Source: Macrotis lagotis (lineage: Eukaryota; Chordata; Mammalia; Peramelemorphia; Peramelidae). Taken from it: a DNA stretch of 64,000 nucleotides. The notes under the pieces are model-generated. The model searched no databases. It was not told where the DNA came from and saw nothing but the letters and a program-made list of their open reading frames with translations. The number at the start of each line of letters is the position of its first letter. The first letter of the stretch is position 1. This document shows, one piece after another, positions 14,397 to 26,300 of this stretch. The position numbers and the translations under genes are program-made. The DNA lies in NCBI RefSeq assembly GCF_037893015.1, contig NC_133665.1:102081937-102145936 (forward strand), written 5' to 3'.

Positions 14397-17300
14397 CTAT
14401 GGGAGACAAACAAGATTAGACTAGAACTGAGGGTGACTTGTAGAGAGAACAGGGAAGCAGAAGCCCTGAGTTTCACTCAATACACTATGTGACTTTGGCC
14501 AAATCATTTCCCTCTTTAGGTCATAGTTACCTTGTCTGTAAAATAAGTAAAATCATCTTCAGGATACCTCTTCAACAGGTGATTATGGAGAGACAGCTTT
14601 GTATAGAGGCCTAAGTGCTTGGTACCATCTCTTCTCTGAAGCCATCCCTCCCTCCCTCACACCGGAACAATACTGCAGGGTGGGGGGGGGTGCTTCTGCC
14701 CTGTCACCTCCCTCCACAAGACAGACCAACAGAGACCACAAGAGATCTTTTGTTGGCTTTGGCTGCTCTTTCCTCTATATAGTTGTGTTGCCCCTCCCTG
14801 CTCATCTCTTGTCTCCCTGCCAGTCTCAGCTAAAATGCCCCCTTCCTGGCCTCCTTCCCCAGACTTCACCTAGTACCTTGAGGGCACTACTGTTTCTGTT
14901 GGGCTAGCACTCAGGCCATCTCAACACTGTGTGCACTGTATAAAGGCTCCTTTTCAAACCCTCCCCTCTCTCTGGGCCCTACAGATAGCCTCCCTCTGCC
15001 AGCCCCCCTCCTTTGGGAAGCCTTCTCTAAGCCCCTCAGTTCTCACACACTCCTGCTTTTCTGAACATTAGTTTGGCTGTTGAGGTCTGAACAAAGACCT
15101 GAATGTGGTCAATGTGTGCTACAGCACTGGCTCTGCCCAACATCAGAGAAAGAGGGGCTGGACCAGATGGCTCTGAGGCTCTGACTCTCTACCAGGGACT
15201 TTTTGCCCCCAATAGACTTGGGCCTCCTCTCCCAGCAGCACTCAGCAAATGCTGGAAGCCTCTACCTGTCTGGGGAGGGGGTGGGAGATGAGGAGCTGGA
15301 GCGCCTCCTTGAATGTTTCTCTTTCTTCTTCTCTTTCTTGTGTTTCTTCTTTTTCTTCTTCTTCTTTTCTTTCTTGACTTTCTTGTGGTTCTCAGGCCTG
15401 TTGGGGAAACGAGGAGGAGGTGAAGTGATTAGGACTTCTTCAGATGCATGGACTGCACCTGAACCTAAGGTTTCCTCTCCCTCTGCCAAGGGAAAAATCT
15501 TCCCACTCAGGTCCAGGGCCCTGACATCAAACAATGGCCAGACAGGCCACATGACCAGAGCCAAAGCTGGAGGCAAAGACTGCTCATGTGGGGACTGTCC
15601 TGGGGAAGCCAGAGTAAGCAGCAGTCTCCACAGCTAGGCCTGACCCACAAGGTAAACAGAGAAACATCACATAGTGATAAGGGAGAGAGTGTGGCCAGTG
15701 GAAAAGGCAAGATTTGTAGTCAGAGTGCCAAGGCCATACTACCTGCAGGCATCTCATCTGTCACTAGATGAGGGTGGGCTGAGGCCCTGAGGCCCTTCCA
15801 GCTCATTCCATGATATGTATACAAGAATTGTGGAAAACTGTCCCTGGAACTAATCTGCCTGTCAAGGTGATAAGAGTGGAATTCCCAAATGACAGAGGCT
15901 GAAGGACCCCCACCACTTTCTCCCATTCATCCACCTCAGACCAAAAAGGAAGGAGTTAAAATTGACCTCTTTCCAACACAAATTTACCTAGGAGGAGTGT
16001 AACGGCTCAAACTTTTCCCATTTCTACAGCAATCTAAAGGATATGACAATGGAAGACAGAACAAGGTTTATTATCCTTTTTTATAGATGAGGAAACTCAG
16101 GTCAGAGAGGACTCCAAGCTTCCCTGACTACATCCACTTCAAACACCTGGCTGGGCCTCCTGGTCCTGCCACCCCACCCAGTACCACCCACCTTCCCTAT
16201 GCCTGACTTCCATGTCCCTTCTCTTACCTCATGTCTGTTTTCCTCTTGGCTGCAGGTGGGGCTGATGGCATCTCTGTGGTGCTGCTCTCCACCTTGTGAT
16301 GCTAAGGATCAAAGGACCACAGATTTAAAGCAGGAAGGGATTTTAGAGGTCAGTTAGAATCACCCTCTCATTTCCCAGAAGAGGAAATCAAGGCCGAGAG
16401 CTGTTATGTGACTTACCCACGATCACATAAGCTGCAAAGGGCAGAGCCAGAAATAAAACCCAGGTCCTGACTCCATAGTCAGTGCCACAAGGCCCCTCTT
16501 AAGTCAAAACACTGTATTGGTACCAAGGTGACTAACTTCAGTCTGACATCAACTGATTGTGTATGAAAAGTGAATGAAAGAAAAAACAAGAAGAGTGGGT
16601 CAAGACTGAAAAAGTGACTTCCCAGGTTGGAGGCTAGCAAACCAGGGACCTAGCTCAAGAAGACCCTCAGAAACACCCTGAGGACATTTATCAGTCATAC
16701 TTAAAAAGCATAGGGTAGTAAAAGAACTTTGATCTAAGCGTCAAGGGAAGGGAGAGAGAAAAGGACAAGGAGAAGGAGGCAAGGGGGAGGAGAGGGGAGA
16801 AGAGGGAAGAAAGGAGAGGGGGAGGAGACAGAGGGAGGAGGGGGAAATGGATGGAGAGAGGAAGAAGGGGGCAAGGGGGAGAAAGAGGGGAAGAAGAGAG
16901 GAGGTGAGGGAGGGGGAGAGAGAAAAGAGGGAGAGAAACTGAATAGCATCTATCTCCCTCACAGAACTGTGAGAAAAGCTTTGAAAACTGAAACCACTAC
17001 AAAATGTTAGCAATAGCCTAAAAGCCCTGAGAGTCAAGAAGCAAACAATTGAAAGGAATCTTAGAAATTAGCTGGGCCAATATCCTCATTTTACATAACA
17101 GGAAACTGAGGCTCAGACAAGAAAAATGACTTGTCTGAAACCACAATGGTGTCAAGGGATGAAGCAGAAATTCAAACTCAGTTCTTTTGACTCCAAATCC
17201 CCCATATATTAAACTGCAAAAAAACCAAAGAACCCCACCCCTGTGGCTTCTACACCCAGCACAATCCCTCTCCTGCACCTCCCAGGTCTAAGCTGATCTC

Positions 17301-20300
17301 TAACACTTTTTTTTTTTTTTTTTTTTTAGTTTTTGCAAGGCAGTGAGGTTAAGTGGCTTGCCCAAGGCCACACAGCTAGGTAATTATTAAGTATCTGAAA
17401 CCAGATTGGAACTCAGACACTCCTGACTCCAGGGCCGGTGCTTTATCCACTGCACCACCTAGCCGCCCCAGGGAGCAGATGTTCTAAAATACCAAATTGG
17501 CTCCTGGGAGCTCTGCCCACCACTCCTACAAACCTAGTGCTAACACATCTAAAGTAAACTCAGTGAGTTGGACAGGACCTCCGGAAAGGAAGGCCAAATG
17601 GAACCCCTAGGGTTGAGCTTCAAGATGAACTGGGCCTCCTGACTTCAAACTCACTGCCTCTGCCCCTGCCCTATTCTCCTTACATCACTCCCACTCCTGC
17701 AGCCACAGAGGATCTGGGACCTTGATAAGTCCAGTCTTTGTACCTCTTTTCACAATTATCACAATTATACCACCTCAGGAACAAAGATGGAGGAGGGGAA
17801 CAACCCAGCCTGGTAGTTCTGACTTCCTCTGTCTTTGCTTTGTGTTACAACAGAACAGATCCCAAAGAGAGGAGGGGGTTATGACCTTCAGAGACAGAGA
17901 GAGGGAAGGAAGCTTTACCGTAAACACAGATAACCCCAGCTTGGCAGCTTCTTTGTCTTCTTTGGAGAGCATCACCCGACCAGCTGAGCCACTGAAGGAC
18001 AAACACACACACATGCCATCAACGTCTAGTCATTGCCATGGCAGCTTCCATTTTGATAGGTATTTGAGGTTTAGGAAAAGATTTATTAGCCAGAAGAGAA
18101 CTTCAAGATCACTATACAGATGGGAAATGGAAATCAGAGAGGAGAAGGGTCTTTCCCATTGTCACCCAGCTAGCTAATTTTAAAACTGAGAGACTGAAGG
18201 CAGACTTCTCATTGCAAGTGCAGCATGCCTCTGCCTCCCTCTGCATTCTGGTGCCAAGTCTCTGGTCCTGACCCAGCCAAGCCCACCTGCAGTTCTGGAG
18301 CTGAACCTAAAACTCTAAAACCAGGGCTCTCACCACTATACCACACTGCCTGCTACGGACAGGTGAGGCACCACACCACTGGGCCACTAACAGGCAAAAA
18401 TTCCAAGCCTTCATCCTCCCCCAGTACCTGGAGCTCCCCAAGCCTGACAACTGGTCCACATCCTTCTCCTCACGATCAGTCCCTTCCCGCTTGCAGATTT
18501 CCACAAAATCCTGAAAGGGATGCAGAAACACTTGTTTCAATTGGAACCATGAGCACCAAGGAAAAAGAATAATGATGATGGTGATGATGACACTTAGCAA
18601 AAGAAAGGTTTGCCATCAGCCTAAGCGAACCCAATGAGGTCATTGCCAACTGGCCACTTTCTCTTGGGTAGCCATGCACTGAGGAAGCCTCAGAGGACAG
18701 TATTAATAGGGATGTAAACCCAAGACAGCTCAGTTGGTGACAGGAAAAGAAATGGAATCAGGGAAACTGTAGCATCCTGATTCTATTATTTACTCCCAGA
18801 ACAAAGTAATCTCTCCCTTCTCAAATCACAGAAACATAGATTTAGGGAAAAAGGAACCTTAAGAGAGAAGTAGACCAACTGCCTTATTTGACAGTTGTAA
18901 ACTGAAGCCCAGCAAAGTGACCCAGGGTCACAGGGGTAATAAAGATCTAAACTCATTGTGTTTTTCCCTACACACTATACAATTCTAAAACAAGAATTAA
19001 GCCTAGGGCAAAAGGCAGATCTCAGAAGAGGAGAAAAGGCTGGTCTTCAGAGTTGGACACTGGGAGGAAAACACAAAACTAATCAAAATTCAAGACCTAA
19101 TTTAAAAATGATCAGTCATTTAGACTGGAACTGACCCAAAAGGATCCTTTTCCATTTCCAAACTGGGGACTTTCTCTTGGGAACCAGAATCAGTACCTAA
19201 ACCCCATATTCAAGACCCTTCTTGGTCCACTTTATCTTCTCTTATCTTCTTTAAAATTTTTTCCCCCTCACATTTTAATCCCTGTCTCCCCCATTCCCAT
19301 TCCTTCCACTCTCCTCCTGCCCACCCTCCCTAATTCTTGCTTACTGGTTTTCTCTAACCCAGAGTTAAGCAGTTTGCTCAGACCAGACCAACAGATAAGG
19401 TCATTCTCATCTTCTCTTGCCCCAACCCTTGCCTTTTAGAGGGACCCACAATTCCTGGCTCACTTTGCCAGATCTCACTCTGCTTCATTATGCCCACTCT
19501 ATCTACCCTATGTAGATGAACAGATTTATACATGTTACTTTGAAACAGATTAAGGTCTACCCAAAAGTGAGACCACCTACTTGCTGGAGATACAAATCCT
19601 TCTTTCCTCAAATGATGGAGATAGGAAAGGCAAAAAAATTGCTACAGAACTGTCCCCAACCCAGAATGAAACACAGGCTTTCTCCTGAGAGGATGCCTGG
19701 CTCACCCTCTCTCCCTCCCAGGTTACCTCTTTGCTCAGTCCCGTGGGCTGCTTCCTCACATTCTTGTAGCCTCTGGAAGGAATCAGGGTGAGAAAATCAA
19801 GAAAAAGCTTCAAACAATTCTAGACAGCCATCTACTCCAACCCAGAATCAAAGAATCCTCTTGCCTATCCTCACCAAGTGGTCACTCAGCCTCTCTTTGA
19901 AGAGCTCCAGAGAGGCAGCCTCCAGAGGAGGCTCAGTCCTCTACTGCACAGCTCTCATTCCTAGCAAGTCTTTCCTGATATCAAACCTAAACCTGCCTTT
20001 TCTTTCTGCTTCCACTTACCACCCTAAGAAGGCAGAACTAGGAGGAACCAAAACAAATCTCATCTCTCTTCCATGTGTCCTTCCAAGTCCGAAGGCTTGA
20101 AGACAGTGCCAGTTTCTGCCGGGTGTTTTCTTCTCCAGGTTACAGACAGCTAGTTCCTTCTGGCAGGGGGTCTAGACATTTCCCAATCCTGGGTGCCCTA
20201 AACTAAACCCAATACCCAGCTACGGTCTGGCTAGTGCAAAGACTAGTGAGACTAATCCCCTTCTTATTCCTAGGGGTTCTGGCTCTCACAAATGTTCTGG

Positions 20301-23300
20301 GCTGCGACATCATGTTGCTGACATATTTAATGGAGTTTGCAGTCCAATGAGCCCCCCAGATCTTTTTCAGACAAACTACTACCCATGTCTTCCCCATCCT
20401 GTAATTCAGATCAACAACATGACTTCATAACTGATTTTTATATTCATTCTAATTACATTTCAACTTATTCAATTCAATCCATTGTGCTAGCCTGTTGAGA
20501 TTTTTTGGATCCTTGGTATCTTCTAGGTGAGCTTTCCCAATTTGGGTCATCTGCAAACTTAGCAAGCATGCCACCTGTGCCTTTATTCAAATCACGGACA
20601 CAAATATTAATCTAAATGAGACCCAACACAAATCCCAAATCCCAAAGGCCCTCCACTGCAGATTTCCTGTCACAGTCCATAGAACCTTTAAGGGTTGATT
20701 TCAGTCAATTTATCTTATTTCATTGTCTATCTAGCCTAGATCCCCATTTTCTTCACAATCACAGTATGAAATCTTTTATTAAGTGCTTTAGTAAAAAGTA
20801 AATGATACCAAAGTGACTTGCTACCTAGATCATTCCCCTAATCAGTTTAAAAAGAAAATTAGGTTATTCTGGCAAAACCTGTTTTTGATGACATTGTGGT
20901 TTTCTCTTATCTATGTTCACTAAACATTTCTTTAATAATATGTACTAAAAATCTGTCCAGGAATTGAAGTGAAAGGCTCAGTGGCTTACCCTTTGCAAAC
21001 TAGCTTTTTCCCCTTTTTGCTTCCAAAAAGCTTACACCTGCCATGCTTTGATAGTTTGGTGCCAATTCTGTTTTCTGTGATCTTTCATACATCACTGGGG
21101 GTGACCCAGCAACCCCAACTACCAATTCTTTCAAGGACAGAACTTACCTGGACCAGGTAACCTAAATTTAGCAAGGTCAGCTAAGGACTTTCTTATTAGC
21201 TCCTTATTTATCAAGAATCAAGTTTCTACTGTTCTATCCTCTTCAGCTTAAGAGCTGTGCAGAGAAAATATATTAAGAAATTCTGCCTTCTGTGGTTTGT
21301 TACCATATCTCCAACTGCCACCAGTGGTCCTACTCTGACCCTCCTCTTTTTTCCCAACACAACTTAAAAATAGCCCAACTCTGGATTAAACACACTTGCT
21401 AATGCTGACAGAACAACAGAACCAGAAGGGAGACAACTTGAATGATGTCAGAACTGAAAGGAACTTTAGAACACAAATAGCAGAAAATGAAGCACAAAAT
21501 GCAGCAGCTGGAATGGACTTCCAAATGTGGAATTCAAATCTCCTGATTTCCAAGGCAAAGATTCTTCTGCCATAGTGAACTCTATTCTCTCCCTGGTTAG
21601 GTCCTTTTCAGACTACTTGTAAGTAGTTACCACTCTATAGCAGGCACCCATGCACACATTCCCTTAGAAACCCAACACCCACCAATCTCTGAGGCCCAGA
21701 ACTCACAAAGCAGCCAGGAGGGCCTCTTGTTCAGCCTGGCGAACGGCGGCAAGCTCCTCTTCTCGACTCAGGGCCACGTCGCCTTTCTTGCCTTTGGCAT
21801 ACCAGGTAAGGTCACGGCCCTTCTGCCACCTGCCCACAGGAGCCATCAGGGAATTCCCTGGAGAGAAAGCAGTCTTATTCTGAGTCCATGGGAAAACACC
21901 CTTAAAGAGAGCAGCTCTCTCCAGCTCCTGCTCCATTAAGGTTGCCCCTAATCCATTTACCCACCCCCACAAAAGGCAACCTCATGAAGGGAATCAGAAA
22001 CATAAAAGAAACCGAAGACTCAATGCTTGCTCTGGAAAGATCTCAGGTTATAACTGGGGGGGGGGGGGGGGGTGACAAGAAACACATCCCTGAGAAGTTA
22101 ACTGAAAAGTCAAAGGTTGTGATCCACACCAAATGAGTGATAAAGTCAACAAAACTGTTTACAGGCAGAAGTGATCTGGGATAATGTCCCAGAAGACATG
22201 AGGCTTACACCACACATCAGAAGGAAGAGCACTGTCTTTGAGCTAGACTGCCTCTGGATTCGAGATCCAGCTCTGGCACTTTTTAGGTCTGTTACCTGGG
22301 GGGTGGTGGGGTTGGTGGTGGTAAATCACTGCCTCTCTTTTGGTCTGCTTCCTAATTTGCGAAAGAAAACCAGACTGAATTTCTCAGGTCCCATTCAGCT
22401 CTAAGGCCTAAGATTGACCCTATTAAGAATGCTTTAAACCCATGTGTCTGGAAAGACTACAAGACAGCTGGGGCTGGTGTCCCCTTGGAGACCCAAGCAC
22501 TTCTTGCCCTGAAGCTACCTGTGGCCAGCTGGGAGGAAAGTTTCGACCTGGGTGACCACCCCATGAGTTGTAAGCTGTAGTTCCTGAAGTGAAAGTACTG
22601 GGAAGAGTCTGCCCCACAACTCATGTGCAGAGAGTGGTCTGGGGCTCCAAAGTAGCGCCATCTTTAACAGAGGCAACATGGGAGTCCAGAAAGATCACTG
22701 GTTTGGGAGTCAGAAGATTTGGGGTTGAGCTCTATAATCAAAAGCAAATCACTTCTCAGTCTCTGTTTCTTCATCTAAAAAAATCAGTGCAATAATATCT
22801 ACTTTACCTCTCATAGGATTACAAAAATGTCCTATAAAAGTGCTACAGGTGGGGCGGCTAGGTGGCGCAGTGAATAGAGTACCAGCCTTGGAGTCAGGAG
22901 TACCTAGATTCAAATCCGACCTCAGACACTTAACAACTACCTAGGCGTGTGGCCTTGGGCAAGCCACTTAACTCCATTTGCCTTGTAAAATCTAATAAAA
23001 AAAAATGCTACAGGAATGTCAGTAATTATTAACCAGAAGAATCAAGTTTGAGGCACTGCCTGCCACCTCCACCAGGATTTTTCCCTCCCTGATGATATCA
23101 GTTTCTTCATCTATTTATTACTGATATCTGACCAGGTCCCTCCAAGCTGCCACATTCTTTTTTTTAGGTTTTTTTTTTTGCAAGGCAAATGGGGTTAAGT
23201 GGCTTGCCCAAGGCCACAGAGCTCCATAATTATTAAGTGTCTGAGGCCGAGTTTGAACTCAGGTACTCCTGACTCCAGGGCTGGTGCTCTATCCACTGTG

Positions 23301-26300
23301 CCACCTAGCCACCCCAGAAGCTGCCACATTCTTAATCTTGGACCAAGAATGTAATTTCATTGTTGTAGGGAACTCCCAGTGAGGAAATACTGGCTATCAA
23401 AGGAAGATTCTCTAGAAATTTCTTCAGAGGTCACAAAGTCAGTCTATCAATAAGCACTAATTAAATACCAACTAGATGCTTGGGTTGCACCAAGCCCTCC
23501 AGGTATAAGGAAAGACAAAAGCTCTCCAGGAGCTCAAGGTCCAAAGCAGCAGGCTAAGTACAAACAACCATTCAAAAGAACTATCTAAGAGATAAGGGGC
23601 CAGAGGGAAGGTGCTGGGGTTAAGCATTCAAGCAGGGAGAATAGTTCAGGCAGGAGGGATAGCCAGGAGACAGAAAGCAGTGTCCAAAGAGGAGTCAGGA
23701 GGCCAGACCATGGGAACAAAGTATAAGAAAACTAGAAAGGGACCAAACAGAAGATTTTCTATTTAAGCCTGTAGGTAGAGACTGGGTTTTACTGAGAGGT
23801 GGGGAGGAGGGTCCGACATGACAGCTGAATGGAGGATGGAATGGACATGAGAGACCGGACGTAAGCAGGTCTACCAGGAGCTAGTGCATTCCAAGATGAG
23901 GGCTGCACCAGGTGGTGGCAACGTCAGAGAGAGAGACAGAGACAGAGAGAGAGGGAGAGAGAGAGAGGGAGGGAGAGAGAGAGAGAGAGGTATTAAAGAG
24001 GTGTTCTGAAGATAAAAATGACAAGACTTGATCACTGACTGGATTTAGGGGTTGTGAAGAGTTAAGGATGACTCATTCCAACCCGGGTACCTGGATAATG
24101 GTGCACTTGACTGTAAAAGGAAAGTCAGCAAAAGGGGAGGGTTTAAGAAGAAAAGATAATGACTTCATGTGACACATTAAAGTTCAAGATGTCTAAGGAA
24201 CACACAATTTGCAGAGTCTCAAAGACAACTGAAAAGGTGAGACTGGAGTTCTGAAGAGAAGTTAAGACTGGACAAGGATGGGATAGGTGTCGCAGTGGAT
24301 AGAGCACCGGCCCTGGAGTCAGGAGTACCTGAGTTCAAATCTGGCCTCAGACACTTAATAATTACCTAACTGTGTGGCCTTGGGCAAGCCTTGCAAAAAA
24401 ACCTACTAAAAAAAAAAGACTGGACAAGGATATCTGAGAGTCATTGGCTGTAGGTGACAACTGAATCTACAGGAGCTGATGAAATCAAAAGAGAAGAAGG
24501 TCCAGGACAGAGCCTTGGATCCAAATCTTTCTAAGAGGCCTTCTCCAGTGAAGCCATTCTGGGTCTACTCTTCTGCTAATGGGTGTTTTCAACAACATTT
24601 TTGTGATACTCCTCAATATTAACAAGACTTCACTGTACCAGAAGCTGTATCACCAGATCAGATTAGTCAGAGCAAAGTATGTGACTCTTATCACCCAAGA
24701 CCTGGTACTTACTGCCCCTCTGCTACTTCCCTAAAAGAAACATTAAGAGTTAATAACAGAGGGGCAGAGCCAAGATGGCACAAGAGAAGCTTAGAAGCTC
24801 TCTCATAAAACTTCTAAACTAAGGACTCTAACTAAACTTTCGAGAAACAGAACCCACAGAGGGACCCAGTGAGGCAGTTCTCCTACTCAAGGTAACCTGG
24901 AAAAGAGCAGAAAGGCTCTGCTCCCTGGGATCGGAGGGGTGGCCACCAGAGCAAAAGAACTTCAGCCTCCTGGAGGCAGCCCCAGGGCGCTGGCAGCCCG
25001 GGGTCACAGCAGCGGGGGAGTCTCCTGAGCTATGCCCCAGAGAGCACTGGGCACAAAGTGGGGGAACAGTGGGGGACCTCTGCCAGAGCGAGCACGTGGA
25101 GCCCAGCCCTCAGGGCACACAGCAAGCAGCTTGGCCACAGCAGCCCAGATCCAGGAACACAAGTAGGCAGAGCCCATAAGCAGGAGCCCCCAGGGCATGA
25201 ACCCATTGAACTGAGGGAGGGGAGTGAAGAGAGACTGCAGAGCTCTGTTCTCTGCCCCTGGAACAGGACACTGGGGTTCTGACCACATTCAGATCCTGAT
25301 CCCAGTCTAGGCCCCCCCATAGAACAGCAGGGCCCCCCACCTCGGCCCTGTGGCAGAGGGGGGCACTTATGGTCATTCACAGACCAGGAGGGAGAACAGA
25401 GCCTCACACACTGAGACCCTTGTGGGAGTGTCCCAAAAGCTCAGGAAGCACCCCCAAAACAGGCTTAGGCTGGGAAAATGAGCAAGCAGAGAAAAAAGAG
25501 GAACACCATTGAGAAATACATTATCTATGATCCCAAGAAGGATCAAAATATTCAGTCTGAAGAGGAGGAAACACAAGCTCCTGCATCTAAAGACACCAAG
25601 AAAAACAGAAATTGGGCTCAGGCTATGACAGAGCTCAAAAGAGACTTTGAAAATCAAATGAGGGAGTTAGAAGAAAAACTGGGAAAAGAAAGGAGAGAGA
25701 TGCAGGAAAAACATGAAAATGAAGTCAGCAGCTTAGTCAAGGAAATCCAAAATAATGCCGAAGAAAACAGCATGCTAAAAACCAGTTTAGGTCAAATGGA
25801 TAAAACAGTTCAAAAAGTTATGGAGGAGGAGAAGAATGCTTTAAAAAGCAAAATTGGCCAGAAGGAAAAAGAGATAAGAAAGCTCTCTGAGGAAAACAAA
25901 TCCTTCAGACAAAGAATAGAACTCAGGGAGATTGATGAATTTATGAGAAACCAGGATTCATTACTTCAAAACCAAAAAAATGAAAAATTAGAAGAAAATG
26001 TGAAACATCTCATTGAAAAAAACAACTGATATGGAAAACAGACTTAGGAAAGATAATTTGAAAATTATTGGAATACCTGGAAGTCATGATCAGGAAAAGA
26101 GCCTTGACATCATTTTCAAAGAATTACTACAGGAAAATTGCCCTGATATTCTAGAAGCAGAGGGCAAAATAGAAATGGAGAGAATCCACCGATCCCCCCA
26201 AGAAAGAGATCCCAAAAAACCAACCCCTAGGAATATTATAGCCAAGTTCCAGAACTCCCAAGTCGAAGAGAAAATATTACAAGCAGCCAAAACCGTGGAG

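Larger units (their letters stand above)
23460..24545 (-). mobile_element. L2 LINE, antisense, in C1orf35 intron 1
   Basis: It starts near the L2 3' end ('taccaactagatgcttgggt'). It then shows blocks shared with the other antisense L2 copies: 'tgaatggaggatgga', 'gggctgcaccaggtggtggc', 'aagttcaagatgtctaagga', 'gtccaggacagagccttgga'. It is interrupted by a GA microsatellite and by the SINE at 24280-24415. Confidence 0.8.

Noticed and set aside
16734-17037. Two Ser/Pro/Phe-rich minus-strand frames
   Set aside because: Direct translation of the polypurine/polypyrimidine tract.
23925-23990. GA repeat as a regulatory GAGA element
   Set aside because: A plain microsatellite inside an old L2, with no promoter context.
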